Below, one piece after another: positions 1 through 12,035 of a DNA stretch of 64,000 nt. The notes beneath the pieces are model-generated. The model ran no database searches. It had not been told where the DNA came from and worked only from the letters and a program-made list of their open reading frames with translations. The DNA comes from Shewanella gelidii (GTDB taxonomy: Bacteria > Pseudomonadota > Gammaproteobacteria > Enterobacterales > Shewanellaceae). Position 1 is the first letter of the stretch. Each line of letters begins with the position of its first letter. Both the position numbers and the translations under genes were made by a program. The stretch lies in contig NZ_BMPZ01000005.1 in assembly GCF_014647855.1 (NCBI RefSeq), positions 62,001 to 126,000 on the forward strand. The letters are read 5' to 3'.

Positions 1-1673
<1,673 letters not shown>

Positions 1674-1699
1674 GTTTTTATCTCTCGAATGATTTTTAT

Positions 1700-1728
1700 T
1701 AACGGCACTGATAAGTGCCGTTTTTTTA
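1700..1728 (+). terminator. Rho-independent terminator after fimV
   Basis: AACGGCACT and AGTGCCGTT form a perfect stem around a short loop (GATA), followed by a run of T. It separates fimV from truA. Confidence 0.85.
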
Positions 1729-1939
1729 TGGACAAAGCAATTCCTCAGCTATGCGTTTGTATCAACAGTTTAATTAAACGCTGCGTGTCTTTGTTGCTTA
1801 GAGCAATATTCAAATTAAGAAAGTGCAACGATGTTCGGTTTCTCAAATGTCAGGAATTAGTATAAAATCCGCGCCACTTAATTAGATTGTTAAAGTTCAA
1901 TAGCGCCTTTGGATAAAAGGGAGCTTGTAGGAGTGATAA

Positions 1940-2725
1940 ATGCGCGTTGCGTTGGGCGTTGAATACGCGGGAAATGGTTTTTTTGGTTGGCAGCGACAAG
2001 CTGAAGTCGATTCTGTTCAAGCGCGCCTCGAGGCTGCGCTATCAAAAGTTGCGAATGAACCTATCGCTGTTCAATGTGCAGGCAGAACAGACTCAGGAGT
2101 CCATGCGACAGGGCAGGTGGTGCATTTTGACACCAATGCGATTCGAGGTGATGGCGCTTGGACACTTGGCGTGAATGTACACCTTCCTGACGGCGTTGCG
2201 GTTCGCTGGGCAAAAGTTGTCGATGAAGATTTCCATGCGCGGTTTTCTGCAACGGCAAGGCGTTATCGATATGTGATATACAACCATCAATTTCGCCCTG
2301 GGATCTTACGTCATGGCGTGAGTCATTACTCCGGTCAACTTGATGAAGAGAAGATGCATCAAGCTGCCCAAGTGCTGATTGGAGAGCAGGACTTTACCAG
2401 CTTTCGAGCTGTTCAATGTCAATCAAATACTCCATTTCGCAACGTGCATCGAGTCAGTGTCACTCGGCAGGGTATGTACGTGATTGTTGATATTTCCGCA
2501 AACGCCTTTTTACACCATATGGTTCGTAATATTGTTGGCTCTTTACTTGAAATTGGTCTTGGAAAACAATCCGTTAATTGGATGGCGGAACTGCTGGCGC
2601 TGAAAGATAGAACCAAAGCTGCTGCAACGTCAAAGCCACATGGCTTATATTTAGTGGACGTCACTTACCCAGAATCATTTGAATTACCCAAACTGCCTTT
2701 GGGTCCACTCTTTATGGTAGATTAA
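1940..2725 (+). CDS. truA: tRNA pseudouridine(38-40) synthase TruA
   Basis: 261 residues, normal for TruA, which isomerises uridines 38, 39 and 40 in the anticodon arm of many tRNAs. The catalytic-Asp motif GRTDSGVHA is at residues 48-56 (Asp51). The C-terminal [17 protein letters not shown] segment is also typical. The ATG is preceded by TAGGAG at a good distance. A TATAAA at 1861-1866 could be the -10 of its own promoter, but no good -35 is seen. folC starts 3 bases after the stop, so the two are probably co-transcribed. accD, which commonly lies between truA and folC in enterics and vibrios, is absent here. Confidence 0.95.
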   Translation: MRVALGVEYAGNGFFGWQRQAEVDSVQARLEAALSKVANEPIAVQCAGRTDSGVHATGQVVHFDTNAIRGDGAWTLGVNVHLPDGVAVRWAKVVDEDFHARFSATARRYRYVIYNHQFRPGILRHGVSHYSGQLDEEKMHQAAQVLIGEQDFTSFRAVQCQSNTPFRNVHRVSVTRQGMYVIVDISANAFLHHMVRNIVGSLLEIGLGKQSVNWMAELLALKDRTKAAATSKPHGLYLVDVTYPESFELPKLPLGPLFMVD

Positions 2726-2728
2726 ACC

Positions 2729-4000
2729 ATGGCACTTCCCATTCCGACAGGTTGTTCTAGTTTAGCTGAATGGCTTGATTACCAGCTTAGCGTACATGCA
2801 CAAGAAATCGACATGGGCCTTGAACGGGTCACTCAGGTCGCTACTCGTTTAGCATTAACATCCATTGAACACAGCAAAGTGATTACTGTGGCTGGAACGA
2901 ATGGCAAAGGAAGCACTTGTGCCATGTTGGAGACCGCGCTACTCAATGCTGGTTATACAGTCGGTGTTTATAGTTCGCCACATATCATAGCGTACAATGA
3001 GCGGGTTAGAGTCAATGGCTCTCATGCTGTCGATGCATTGTTTATTAATGCATTTCACGAGATTGAAAAAGCAAGGCAAGAAATACCCTTAACTTTCTTT
3101 GAATATGCAACGCTTGCAGGCTTGTACATTTTGAAGCAAGCGGCACTTGATGTTGTTATATTAGAGGTTGGCTTAGGTGGCCGGTTGGATGCGACGAATA
3201 TTATAGATGCCGATGTCAGTGTCATTACGTCGATTGATATTGACCATCAATCCTACCTAGGCGACACCCGAGAAGCTGTTGCTTTTGAAAAGGCAGGGAT
3301 TTTCAGAAAAAATCAGCAGGCCATTATCGGCGAGCCAAACCCACCTAGTAGTTTACTGAATCACGGGAAAACACTTGGAACCCAGATGCGACAAGTGGGC
3401 ATAGACTTCGCTTATGCAGAGCATTCAAATTCATGGTGCTATACCACGACAACGCAAAAGAAATTGACCAGTGCGTTACCGTTTTTACCTATCGCGAATG
3501 CCGCGACTTGTCTTGCCGTACTCGAATCGTCATTTACTGATGTGGATTTACAGCAGGCTATGGAATCCGTCAGCCTAACCAAATTAAGTGGGCGGTTTGA
3601 GTTGCTTAGTGAGCGACCCAAAGTTATTGCGGATGTTGCTCATAATCCGCATGCCGCGGCCTATTTAGCACATCGTGTATCGCAACTCAAAACTCATCAC
3701 GTTTATGCGATTTGTGGCATGTTAGATGATAAGGATATTCCTGGTGTATTGTTACAAATGGTAGATGTTGTTGATCATTGGAGTTTGGTTGATTTAAATG
3801 TTCCTAGAGGCGCAAAGGCTTCACTTTTAGGGCAAAGTATCAGGCAAACGGCTAAATATAGTGAATTTGATCAGCTATTTGCAGCGTGGAACGCAATAAA
3901 AACACAAATTCACGATGATGATGTGGTAATTGTGTTTGGCTCCTTTTACACTGTTTCAGCATTTAAATCACTCATGCAACAGGAAGCTATTTGTGTCTAG
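2729..4000 (+). CDS. folC: Bifunctional dihydrofolate/folylpolyglutamate synthase FolC
   Basis: 423 residues. Mur-ligase-like fold: ATP-binding loop GTNGKGS at residues 56-62, the SSPHI segment, the EVGLGGRLDATNI motif, and the C-terminal ADVAHNPHA signature. It makes dihydrofolate from dihydropteroate and glutamate and then adds glutamates to folates. The ATG follows the truA stop by only 3 bases. Its last 8 bases overlap the dedD start, which argues for one truA-folC-dedD transcript. Confidence 0.95.
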   Translation: MALPIPTGCSSLAEWLDYQLSVHAQEIDMGLERVTQVATRLALTSIEHSKVITVAGTNGKGSTCAMLETALLNAGYTVGVYSSPHIIAYNERVRVNGSHAVDALFINAFHEIEKARQEIPLTFFEYATLAGLYILKQAALDVVILEVGLGGRLDATNIIDADVSVITSIDIDHQSYLGDTREAVAFEKAGIFRKNQQAIIGEPNPPSSLLNHGKTLGTQMRQVGIDFAYAEHSNSWCYTTTTQKKLTSALPFLPIANAATCLAVLESSFTDVDLQQAMESVSLTKLSGRFELLSERPKVIADVAHNPHAAAYLAHRVSQLKTHHVYAICGMLDDKDIPGVLLQMVDVVDHWSLVDLNVPRGAKASLLGQSIRQTAKYSEFDQLFAAWNAIKTQIHDDDVVIVFGSFYTVSAFKSLMQQEAICV

Positions 4001-4691
4001 CCAATTTCATAATCGCCTCATTGGTACCGTGGTGCTTGTCGCTCTCGGTGTGATTTTTTTACCTGACATTCTTGATGGGAAGAAAGAGCGTCAGGAAGAG
4101 GTTTTCAGCGAAATACCGTTAAGACCTCAACTTGAAAATAATCAAGCGCAAGTAGAAGCGCAAAAACCGATAGAAATTGTTGTCAATTCAGATTCAACAG
4201 CCGAGAAACCGCTGGCGGCCCAGCCAAAACAAGAGCGCGTCTCTTTACCTGCACAAACAAACTCAGATAAGAATTCGACAACCAGTGTGTCAGCGAAAGA
4301 AAAAAGTGCAGTTGCAAAAGTAAATAAACAGAAAGAAACATCGGCTGCCAGCCAACCAATATCTACGAACTCATCTCAATCGGCCAAAACAGTAAATCAG
4401 CCAGCATCTAGGGTGAAGAGCGCGGCGAAAAAAGATGAGTGGCAGGTCGCTTGGACATTGCAACTTGGGAGTTTTAACCATGCAGGTAATGTTCGTGCAC
4501 TTGTTGCCAAGCTGCGGAAAGCAGGTATCACAGCTTATACGTTGCCAGCAAAACCTGTTGACGGGAAGTTGACCAAGGTATTTGTGGGACCTGACGTATC
4601 CAAAGAAAAACTAAAGGCGCGTCAGGCTCAAGTCTTTAAAGTGACCAAGCTGAAGGGGCGAATTGTTTCCTATAACCCGTTAGATAAATAA
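3993..4691 (+). CDS. dedD: DedD-like SPOR-domain cell division protein
   Basis: I place the start at the GTG at 3993: AGGAAG lies just upstream, and the resulting N-terminus (MSSQFHNRLIGTVVLVALG) matches the start of DedD. That gives 232 residues: a short cytoplasmic tail, one membrane helix at about residues 9-24, a long Lys/Gln/Ser-rich linker, and a C-terminal SPOR domain (WTLQLGSFNHAGNVRALVAKL and onward). SPOR domains bind denuded glycan strands at the septum, and DedD is a non-essential division protein. An in-frame ATG further upstream (3930) lies deep in folC and would add 21 unrelated residues. The gene overlaps the end of folC by 8 bases. Confidence 0.88.
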   Translation: MSSQFHNRLIGTVVLVALGVIFLPDILDGKKERQEEVFSEIPLRPQLENNQAQVEAQKPIEIVVNSDSTAEKPLAAQPKQERVSLPAQTNSDKNSTTSVSAKEKSAVAKVNKQKETSAASQPISTNSSQSAKTVNQPASRVKSAAKKDEWQVAWTLQLGSFNHAGNVRALVAKLRKAGITAYTLPAKPVDGKLTKVFVGPDVSKEKLKARQAQVFKVTKLKGRIVSYNPLDK

Positions 4692-4807
4692 ATTTCATGC
4701 GCGTTTTGATATGGAAACTGAGTTATTTCTTTTGCAAGGGGTGAGAATAACGTCAGTCTTTGATAGAATCGCGCCGTCTTGCAGAACGCCCCCGGATCTC
4801 TATTACA

Positions 4808-5299
4808 ATGGTTTGGATTGACTACGCTATTATTACGGTTGTTGGCTTATCTACTTTAATTAGTTTAATCCGCGGATTCGCGAAAGAGGCAATGTCTCTT
4901 GTCGTGTGGTTCGTCGCCTTCTTTATCGCTAGCCAGTTTTATCAGGACTTAGCAGCTCATCTTACGCAAATGCAAGATGAGATTCTAAGAAACGGGGTTG
5001 CGATTGCTATTCTGTTTATTACCACTTTGATCCTTGGCGCTTTGGTTAATTATCTAATCAGCCAGTTGGTAAGCAAAACTGGACTTTCTGGAACCGACAG
5101 AGTTTTAGGGCTGTGCTTCGGCGCTTTAAGAGGCGCATTGATCGTGAGCGCGCTTCTTTTCTTTATGGACGCTTTTACTGGTGCACCGAACACGGACTGG
5201 TGGCAAGACTCTAAACTCGTACCCGAATTTGGGGTAGTCATTCAATGGTTTTTTGACTACCTAGAAAATACTTCAAGCTTTGTACCCAAAACAATATAA
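4808..5299 (+). CDS. cvpA: CvpA family membrane protein
   Basis: 163 residues from the ATG at 4808, close to the 162 of the E. coli protein. The start MVWIDYAIITVVGLSTLISL fits the family; upstream in-frame codons give unrelated sequence. Four hydrophobic segments span about residues 5-150. CvpA is an inner-membrane protein first linked to colicin V production and implicated in envelope homeostasis. Its position just before purF is conserved. No strong ribosome-binding site is seen before this ATG. Confidence 0.88.
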   Translation: MVWIDYAIITVVGLSTLISLIRGFAKEAMSLVVWFVAFFIASQFYQDLAAHLTQMQDEILRNGVAIAILFITTLILGALVNYLISQLVSKTGLSGTDRVLGLCFGALRGALIVSALLFFMDAFTGAPNTDWWQDSKLVPEFGVVIQWFFDYLENTSSFVPKTI

Positions 5300-5348
5300 C
5301 AAAAATGAATAATCCCCAGACAATTAGGATATAGGCTAAGAGCTGTCG

Positions 5349-5396
5349 TCGCTTGATTTAAGCAAGCGAGGCAGTTTGATGAACAATGCCTATAAT
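5349..5396 (+). promoter_or_regulatory. Candidate purF promoter with inverted repeat at the -35 region
   Basis: A consensus -10 TATAAT is at 5391-5396, 49 bases before purF. The matching -35 position has no good hexamer. A perfect 7-bp inverted repeat, TCGCTTG (5349-5355) and CAAGCGA (5363-5369) with a 7-base spacer, overlaps the expected -35. It does not resemble the PurR box. An activator or repressor site is an inference. Confidence 0.45.
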
Positions 5397-5444
5397 CACT
5401 AATGGTGGTGGATATCGAACATCTTAAAATGAGGAAGCTCACCC

Positions 5445-6959
5445 ATGTGTGGTATCGTCGGAATTGTTGGCCGTTCTTCGGTAAATCAGACCATCTATGA
5501 CGCGTTAACTGTGTTACAACACAGAGGACAAGATGCAGCTGGTATTGTAACCGTTGACGGAAATGCTTTCCGTTTGCGAAAAGCAAATGGCTTAGTTAAA
5601 GATGTGTTTGAAGTGAAGCACATGCAACGATTACAAGGAAAAGCGGGTATTGGCCATGTACGTTACCCAACTGCAGGGAGCTCTAGTGCTTCAGAAGCAC
5701 AGCCTTTTTACGTCAACTCACCTTTTGGTATTTCGCTTGCCCATAATGGTAATTTAACCAATGCGGTTGAACTCGCTGAAGGTCTAATTAAAAAGCGTCG
5801 TCATGTGAATACAACTTCTGACTCTGAGGTTTTGTTAAATTTACTTGCCGATGAACTTCAAAAAACAACAAGTCAAACGCTGACTGCAGATGAAGTGTTT
5901 ACTGCCATTTCTAATGTTCATAGTCAAACCCGCGGCGCGTACGCGGTCTCAGCTTTGATTATTGGCCAAGGTCTTGTCGCGTTTAGAGATCCTTTTGGTA
6001 TTCGTCCATTGGTTCTTGGTAAGCACGAAACAGAAAATGGTACCGAATATATGGTCGCCTCTGAAAGTGTTGCTTTAGATGCCGTCGGCTTTGAAGTGAT
6101 GCGTGATGTTGCTCCTGGTGAGGCTATTTATATTTCCCTTGATGGTGAACTTTATACACAGCAGTGCGCGCAAGCGCCGAGTTATGCGCCTTGCATCTTT
6201 GAATATGTATATTTTGCGCGCCCAGATTCAAAAATTGATAATGCATCGGTTTACGCGACTCGCGTCAATATGGGCACCAAGCTTGGTGAAAAAATAAAGG
6301 CAGAATGGTTTGATCATGACATCGATGTTGTCATTCCTATTCCTGAAACGTCTTGTGATATCGCATTAGAGATCGCGCGGAATATGGATTTGCCTTACCG
6401 TCAAGGGTTTGTCAAAAACCGCTATATTGGCCGTACGTTTATTATGCCGGGTCAACAGCAGCGTAAAAAGTCAGTTCGTCGCAAGCTCAATGCCATTGCT
6501 ACAGAGTTTAAAGGGAAAAATGTATTACTGGTTGATGACTCAGTAGTACGAGGAACGACATCTGAACAGATTATTGAAATGGCGCGAGAAGCCGGTGCTA
6601 AGAAAGTATACTTTGCTTCAGCGGCCCCTGAAATTCGATTCCCGAATGTCTATGGTATTGATATGCCAACTTCAAATGAACTGATTGCCCATGGTCGTGA
6701 TGTTGAAGAAATTAGTGCAATTATCGGTGCAGATGGCATGATTTATCAAGACTTACCTGATTTGGTCGAAGCTGTACGGATGGAGAATCCAGAAATTAAG
6801 CGTTTTGAAACCTCTGTTTTTGATGGTAATTATATCACCAATGATGTAAACCAAGCTTATTTGGACCATCTAACCAAATTGCGGAATGATGATGCCAAAG
6901 CCGAGCGTAGTAAGGACATTGGCACTAATCTAGAGTTGCATAACGTCTGTCATCCATAG
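5445..6959 (+). CDS. purF: Amidophosphoribosyltransferase PurF
   Basis: 504 residues, close to the 505 of E. coli. First committed step of purine synthesis: PRPP plus glutamine gives 5-phosphoribosylamine. The N-terminus MCGIVGIVG supplies the Cys2 nucleophile of the glutaminase (Ntn) domain. The PRPP-binding loop [14 protein letters not shown] is near residues 361-374. AGGAAG precedes the ATG. A terminator follows. Confidence 0.97.
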   Translation: MCGIVGIVGRSSVNQTIYDALTVLQHRGQDAAGIVTVDGNAFRLRKANGLVKDVFEVKHMQRLQGKAGIGHVRYPTAGSSSASEAQPFYVNSPFGISLAHNGNLTNAVELAEGLIKKRRHVNTTSDSEVLLNLLADELQKTTSQTLTADEVFTAISNVHSQTRGAYAVSALIIGQGLVAFRDPFGIRPLVLGKHETENGTEYMVASESVALDAVGFEVMRDVAPGEAIYISLDGELYTQQCAQAPSYAPCIFEYVYFARPDSKIDNASVYATRVNMGTKLGEKIKAEWFDHDIDVVIPIPETSCDIALEIARNMDLPYRQGFVKNRYIGRTFIMPGQQQRKKSVRRKLNAIATEFKGKNVLLVDDSVVRGTTSEQIIEMAREAGAKKVYFASAAPEIRFPNVYGIDMPTSNELIAHGRDVEEISAIIGADGMIYQDLPDLVEAVRMENPEIKRFETSVFDGNYITNDVNQAYLDHLTKLRNDDAKAERSKDIGTNLELHNVCHP

Positions 6960-6981
6960 AGTGTAAATAGAGTTAATTAGA

Positions 6982-7010
6982 AAGCCGAGCAGTTAGCTCG
7001 GTTTTTTTTA
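6982..7010 (+). terminator. Rho-independent terminator after purF
   Basis: GCCGAG and CTCGGT pair around CAGTTAG, followed by eight T. Confidence 0.85.
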
Positions 7011-7051
7011 TGCTTGCGAAACAACCTACATGAATCTAGAGTGTCAAATAT

Positions 7052-7083
7052 AAAAAAACCCTTCGTTTTCAGAAGGGTTTTTT
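7052..7083 (-). terminator. Terminator of gltA (works in both directions)
   Basis: A-run, CCCTTC, loop GTTTTCA, GAAGGG, T-run. It lies 27 bases beyond the gltA stop on the minus strand and is symmetrical enough to act on readthrough from purF. Confidence 0.85.
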
Positions 7084-7110
7084 GTTGAACTTGGTCGGTA
7101 AACTTAGCGC

Positions 7111-8397
7111 TTAGCGATCATTTACATCGACAAAAGAACGTTTTGTCTCGCCGGTGTATAGCTGTCGTGGACGGCTAATTTTATGGCCCGGTTGATCAAG
7201 CATTTCTTTCCAGTGTGCAATCCAGCCTACAGTACGCGCTAAGGCGAACATCACGGTAAACATACTCGTTGGTATGCCAATGGCTTTCATAATGATGCCT
7301 GAATAGAAATCAACGTTTGGATAAAGCTTTTTAGAGATGAAGTATTCATCTTCCAATGCGATCCGTTCAAGTTCCATAGCAACATCAAGTAATGGATCGT
7401 TCACTTTGAGCTCTTTTAGAACTTCGTGACAAGTCTCGCGCATGACTTTGGCGCGAGGGTCAAAGTTTTTATAAACGCGGTGACCAAAGCCCATGAGACG
7501 GAATGGATCATCTTTATCTTTTGCTCGTTCAATAAACTCAGGAATACGGTCAACTGAGCCAATTTCTTCAAGCATATTTAAACAAGCTTCATTTGCACCA
7601 CCGTGAGCAGGTCCCCATAGAGAGGCGATACCTGATGCGATACATACGAATGGGTTGGTTCCTGACGAACCTGCCAAACGAACGGTAGATGTCGAAGCAT
7701 TTTGTTCGTGATCAGCGTGTAAAATAAAGATCCTATCAATCGCACGTTCAATGATAGGGTTTACTTTGTATTCTTCGCTAGGGACAGCAAACATCATGCT
7801 TAAGAAGTTGCCGGCGTAGCTCAGGTCGTTGCGTGGGTAAACGAACGGTTGCCCGATAGAATATTTGTAACACATGGCTGCGATGGTTGGCATTTTTGAC
7901 ACCAAACGGAAAGCAGCAATTTCACGGTGACGTTCGTCATGGACGTCAAGTGAGTCTTGGTAAAACGCTGAAAGTGCTCCTGTAACGCCACACAGCATAG
8001 CCATTGGGTGAGCGTCACGACGGAAGCCTTTAAAGAAGCTAGCAAGCTGCTCATTTACCATGGTGTGATTTTTCACCATAGCAACAAAAGCATCATACTC
8101 CTTCTTATTTGGAAGGTTTCCATATAGCAGCAGATAACATAAGTCGAGGTAATCTGAATCAACGGCTAATTCGTCAATTGGATATCCTCTATGTAGCAAT
8201 ATACCTTGTTCACCATCGATGTAGGTAATTGCAGATTCACAAGATGCGGTCGCAAGAAACCCTGGGTCAAAGGTAAAATACCCTGAAGATCCCAGTTTGC
8301 TAATATCGATCACATCGAATCCATCACTACCTTGTTTAATCGGTAATTCGATCGATTTATTCCCTGGTAACTCTAACTTGGCTTTTAAATCAGCCAT
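7111..8397 (-). CDS. gltA: Citrate synthase GltA (type II)
   Basis: 428 residues, the length of the NADH-sensitive hexameric citrate synthases of Gram-negative bacteria. Condenses acetyl-CoA and oxaloacetate. The catalytic residues are visible: His265 (GPAHGG), His306 ([14 protein letters not shown]) and Asp363 (NVDFYSG). The ATG is preceded by TAAGGAG. It is transcribed away from the sdh-suc cluster, the usual gammaproteobacterial arrangement, and shares a regulatory gap of about 0.4 kb with sdhC. Confidence 0.97.
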   Translation of the reverse strand: MADLKAKLELPGNKSIELPIKQGSDGFDVIDISKLGSSGYFTFDPGFLATASCESAITYIDGEQGILLHRGYPIDELAVDSDYLDLCYLLLYGNLPNKKEYDAFVAMVKNHTMVNEQLASFFKGFRRDAHPMAMLCGVTGALSAFYQDSLDVHDERHREIAAFRLVSKMPTIAAMCYKYSIGQPFVYPRNDLSYAGNFLSMMFAVPSEEYKVNPIIERAIDRIFILHADHEQNASTSTVRLAGSSGTNPFVCIASGIASLWGPAHGGANEACLNMLEEIGSVDRIPEFIERAKDKDDPFRLMGFGHRVYKNFDPRAKVMRETCHEVLKELKVNDPLLDVAMELERIALEDEYFISKKLYPNVDFYSGIIMKAIGIPTSMFTVMFALARTVGWIAHWKEMLDQPGHKISRPRQLYTGETKRSFVDVNDR

Positions 8398-8832
8398 ACC
8401 CCGTTCTCCTTACTTCATTCTTTTATGAGTGCGGCATGTCAAACCGCTAATACTTTACAGTGTATCAAGATCACATTTCAATTTAAATAAGTGTTTAAAT
8501 TGCTTAGACTATGGTATTAAATTGAATACTTTTCTAGATATCACGGTAACTTACGTTAAAAAAACACCGAATTAACAAAATTTGCATAATGTGATGTTTG
8601 TATTTGACATTTTGCCCTTGTATACTTGCAGCGGCTCTTAAGAGCTACAAATGGTCCTCATTTAGACAATGCATACCCTATCATAAAGTATAGTGTTCCT
8701 AATTGGTTAACTGTTTGTTTAAACTTTGCTTTTGAGATCACTTTATCTGTGGCCTAGCTCTCAGTATGAAGTTTGACCAAAAGCGGTTCACATAACAAAA
8801 AAACGGGCTCAATTGAGCAGAGTGAGCAGAAC
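8398..8832. promoter_or_regulatory. Divergent gltA / sdhC regulatory region
   Basis: An AT-rich 435-bp gap between divergent TCA genes. For sdhC a plausible promoter is TTGTAT (8598-8603), 17-bp spacer, TATACT (8621-8626). Just downstream is a perfect 12-bp palindrome GCTCTTAAGAGC (8634-8645) near the expected transcript start. A CRP-like right half-site TCACATTT sits at 8471-8478, but its left half is poor. No gene is seen here. Confidence 0.4.
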
Positions 8833-9207
8833 GTGAAAAAGCAAAGACCTGTCCATCTTGATCTGCAGACCATTCGCCTTCCCGCAACTGCGTTTGCGTC
8901 GATTCTTCACCGTGTTTCCGGTGTCATAATGTTATTCGCCGTTGGTATTTTACTTTGGTTGCTAAACACTTCGTTAGCGTCACCACAGGGATTTGCCGAT
9001 ATTCAGTCTCTTTTCGATAGCTTTATTATTAAATTTATTGTTTGGGGAATTCTTACTGCGCTGGGTTATCACTTGATTGTAGGTGTGCGTCACCTTGTCA
9101 TGGATACCGGTCGTTGGGAAGAATTAGAGTCTGGCATTGCCACAGCAAAAGCTTCATTTGTTATTGCAGCAGTGTGTTCGTTACTTGCGGGGATTTGGGT
9201 ATGGTAA
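8833..9207 (+). CDS. sdhC: Succinate dehydrogenase cytochrome b556 subunit SdhC
   Basis: I prefer the GTG at 8833, giving 124 residues beginning (M)KKQRPVHLDLQTIRLP, which is where family members begin. An in-frame TTG at 8773 would add 20 residues with no family match and no clear ribosome site. Three membrane helices. The SILHRVSG motif and the later YHLIVGVRHLVMD carry the quinone-site and heme-ligand region (His in the second motif). SdhC with SdhD anchors the dehydrogenase in the inner membrane and passes electrons to ubiquinone. It overlaps sdhD by 7 bases. Confidence 0.9.
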   Translation: MKKQRPVHLDLQTIRLPATAFASILHRVSGVIMLFAVGILLWLLNTSLASPQGFADIQSLFDSFIIKFIVWGILTALGYHLIVGVRHLVMDTGRWEELESGIATAKASFVIAAVCSLLAGIWVW

Positions 9208-9548
9208 CTAGTGCATCAAGTTTGGGGCGCAATGGCGTCCATGATTTCATTCTTCTTCGTACCAGTGCTGTAATCCTTGCCTGCTACACCATCTTTCTCG
9301 TTGTTTATATGGCGTTTGGTGATCCGCTGAACTACCACAATTGGCATGGACTGTTTAGTAACTTGTCGATGAAAGTGTTTACCTTACTCGCATTGATAGC
9401 ACTGCTAGTGCATGCGTGGATTGGTATTTGGCAGGTACTGACGGATTATATTAAGTGCTCAAAACTACGTGGTGTTTTGCAGTTTATTTTTGTGATTGCT
9501 GCCTTTTCCTATTTATCTGTCGGCGTTCTAACTGTGTGGGGTGTGTAA
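9201..9548 (+). CDS. sdhD: Succinate dehydrogenase membrane anchor subunit SdhD
   Basis: 115 residues from the ATG at 9201, which overlaps the sdhC stop; the match to SdhD (SLGRNGVHDFILLRTSA, then LVHAWIGIWQVLTDYIK) begins here. Three membrane helices. The His of LVHAWIG is the conserved heme b axial ligand. The stop abuts the GTG of sdhA with no gap, so the subunits are translationally coupled. Confidence 0.92.
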   Translation: MVTSASSLGRNGVHDFILLRTSAVILACYTIFLVVYMAFGDPLNYHNWHGLFSNLSMKVFTLLALIALLVHAWIGIWQVLTDYIKCSKLRGVLQFIFVIAAFSYLSVGVLTVWGV

Positions 9549-11315
9549 GTGAGTATTCCAGTTCGCGAATTTGATGCAGTAGTTATCGGCGCTGGTGGCG
9601 CGGGTATGCGAGCAGCTCTGCAGATTTCTAAAGAAGGTAAAAGCTGTGCGCTTTTATCGAAAGTATTTCCGACTCGCTCTCATACGGTATCAGCCCAAGG
9701 TGGCATTACCGTAGCACTTGGCAATGCCCATGAAGACCATTGGGAACAACACATGTACGATACCGTAAAAGGGTCGGACTTTATCGGTGACCAAGAAGCC
9801 ATCGAGTTTATGTGTAAAACAGGCCCTGAAGCTGTTATTGAGCTTGAGCATATGGGGTTGCCATTCTCTCGTTTTGAAAACGGTAAGATTTATCAGCGTC
9901 CATTTGGTGGCCAGTCGAAGAATTTTGGCGGAGAGCAAGCTGCTCGTACTGCCGCAGCAGCTGACCGTACCGGTCATGCTCTACTTCACTGCTTATATCA
10001 ACAAAACGTAAAGCATAAAACCGAGGTTTATTCAGAGTGGTATGCTCTTGACCTCGTAAAAAATGAAGATGGTGTCATTGTTGGTTGTACCGCGATTGAA
10101 ATTGAAACCGGGGAAATTGTCTACTTCAAAGCTAAAGCGACCGTTTTAGCCACAGGCGGTGCTGGTCGGATTTATGCGTCTACGACCAATGCGCATATTA
10201 ATACCGGTGATGGCGTAGGTATGGCAATGCGCGCTGGCGTACAAATGCAAGACATGGAAATGTGGCAGTTCCACCCAACCGGTATTGCCGGCGCTGGTGT
10301 ACTGGTTACCGAAGGCTGTCGTGGTGAAGGCGGATACTTATTGAACAAAGATGGTGAGCGCTTTATGGAGCGTTATGCACCGAATGCTAAAGACTTAGCT
10401 TCTCGTGATGTTGTTGCACGCTCGATGATGACAGAAATCCGCGAGGGACGTGGTTTAGACGGTCCATTAGGACCGCACTGTCTGTTAAAGCTAGATCATT
10501 TAGGTAAAGAAACCCTAGAAGCACGCTTACCCGGTGTGTGTGAATTGTCTCGTACCTTTGCTCATATTGATCCTGCTGATGGCCCAATCCCTGTGCTGCC
10601 AACTTGTCATTATATGATGGGGGGGTTACCGGCGAAGGTCAGCGGACAAGTCGTTAAACAAAACTCAGATGGTACAGAGCAAGATGTGACAGGTCTGTTT
10701 GCCGTCGGTGAAATTGCTTGTGTTTCGGTACATGGTGCAAACCGTTTAGGCGGCAACTCATTGCTTGACCTCGTTGTATTTGGCCGCGCGGCAGGGCAGC
10801 ACTTAGGCGCTGCACTTGATGCAACCCCAAATCCCGTAGATGCAACTGATGAACAAATTCAGGCGTCTTTATCCCGACTCAATCGTTGGGAAAGCAATAA
10901 AGACGGAGAAGATCCAGCCGTTATTCGTAAGGATCTGCAGTTGTGTATGCAATTGAATTTCTCAGTATTTAGAACTGGTGAAGCCATGGCTGAAGGCTTA
11001 AAAGAGTTGAAAGCCATTCGAAAGCGTCTCGACAATGCCAAACTTTCTGATAATTCAAGTGAGTTTAATACACAACGAATTGAGTGTTTGGAGCTTGATA
11101 ATCTCATGTCGACCGCAATTGCGACGGCTTATGCGGCAAACTATCGTGAAGAAAGTCGTGGCGCGCATTCCCGTGAGGATTATCTCGACCGTGATGATGA
11201 AAATTGGTTGTGTCATACATTGTTCGATCCCGAGTCAGAACAGATGACTAAGCGTGAAGTCAACATGGAGCCCAAGCTTCGTGATGCTTTCCCACCAATT
11301 AAACGTACCTACTAG
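9549..11315 (+). CDS. sdhA: Succinate dehydrogenase flavoprotein subunit SdhA
   Basis: 588 residues, as in E. coli. Oxidises succinate to fumarate with covalently bound FAD. Visible are the dinucleotide-binding glycines at 14-19, the FAD-linked His45 in [10 protein letters not shown], the substrate-side [21 protein letters not shown], and [21 protein letters not shown]. The start is GTG directly after the sdhD stop. sdhB follows after 12 bases. Confidence 0.97.
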   Translation: MSIPVREFDAVVIGAGGAGMRAALQISKEGKSCALLSKVFPTRSHTVSAQGGITVALGNAHEDHWEQHMYDTVKGSDFIGDQEAIEFMCKTGPEAVIELEHMGLPFSRFENGKIYQRPFGGQSKNFGGEQAARTAAAADRTGHALLHCLYQQNVKHKTEVYSEWYALDLVKNEDGVIVGCTAIEIETGEIVYFKAKATVLATGGAGRIYASTTNAHINTGDGVGMAMRAGVQMQDMEMWQFHPTGIAGAGVLVTEGCRGEGGYLLNKDGERFMERYAPNAKDLASRDVVARSMMTEIREGRGLDGPLGPHCLLKLDHLGKETLEARLPGVCELSRTFAHIDPADGPIPVLPTCHYMMGGLPAKVSGQVVKQNSDGTEQDVTGLFAVGEIACVSVHGANRLGGNSLLDLVVFGRAAGQHLGAALDATPNPVDATDEQIQASLSRLNRWESNKDGEDPAVIRKDLQLCMQLNFSVFRTGEAMAEGLKELKAIRKRLDNAKLSDNSSEFNTQRIECLELDNLMSTAIATAYAANYREESRGAHSREDYLDRDDENWLCHTLFDPESEQMTKREVNMEPKLRDAFPPIKRTY

Positions 11316-11327
11316 GGAGAAACTGAG

Positions 11328-12035
11328 ATGAAATTGGAATTTGCAGTTTATCGCTATAATCCTGATGTAGATACGAAGCCGTATATGAAGGATTATACGT
11401 TAGAAGTTGAAGAAGGCAGTGACATGATGGTGCTTGATGCACTGATGTTATTGAAGATTCAAGATCCAACGTTAGCTTTCCGTCGCTCATGCCGAGAAGG
11501 TGTGTGTGGGAGTGATGGCTTGAATATGTGTGGTAAAAACGGTTTGGCATGTATTACGCCGGTCTCAACGTTTGCAGGGAAAAAGATTGAAATTCGTCCT
11601 TTGCCTGGGATGCCCGTAGTCAGAGACCTGATTGTTGATCTAACGCAATTTTATCAACAGTACGAGAAAATCAAACCATACCTCATTAATGAAAGTAACA
11701 CGCCAGCACGAGAGAACTTGCAGTCACCTGAAGAACGCGCACATTTAGACGGTTTGTATGAATGCATCATGTGTGCTTGTTGTTCTACGGCGTGTCCGTC
11801 ATTCTGGTGGAACCCTGATAAGTTTGTGGGCCCAAGTGGTTTGCTTCATGCTTATCGTTTCCTCATTGATAGCCGTGACACCGCAACTGAAGAGCGTTTA
11901 TCTGAGCTTGATGATGCCTACAGCGTATTCCGCTGTCACGGGATTATGAACTGTGTTGATGTATGTCCAAAAGGGTTGAATCCAACCAAAGCGATTGGAC
12001 ATATCAAGTCAATGCTGTTGACTCGAGCAGTTTAA
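11328..12035 (+). CDS. sdhB: Succinate dehydrogenase iron-sulfur subunit SdhB
   Basis: 235 residues. Three cysteine clusters are all intact: CREGVCGSDGLNMCGKNGLAC for the 2Fe-2S centre, CIMCACCSTACP for 4Fe-4S, and CHGIMNCVDVCPKG for 3Fe-4S. It carries electrons from the flavin to the quinone site. The ATG is preceded by GGGAGAAAC. A 277-base gap separates it from sucA. Confidence 0.97.
   Translation: MKLEFAVYRYNPDVDTKPYMKDYTLEVEEGSDMMVLDALMLLKIQDPTLAFRRSCREGVCGSDGLNMCGKNGLACITPVSTFAGKKIEIRPLPGMPVVRDLIVDLTQFYQQYEKIKPYLINESNTPARENLQSPEERAHLDGLYECIMCACCSTACPSFWWNPDKFVGPSGLLHAYRFLIDSRDTATEERLSELDDAYSVFRCHGIMNCVDVCPKGLNPTKAIGHIKSMLLTRAV

Noticed and set aside
8461..8480. CRP site between gltA and sdhC
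   Set aside because: The right half TCACATTT fits but the left half does not match TGTGA.
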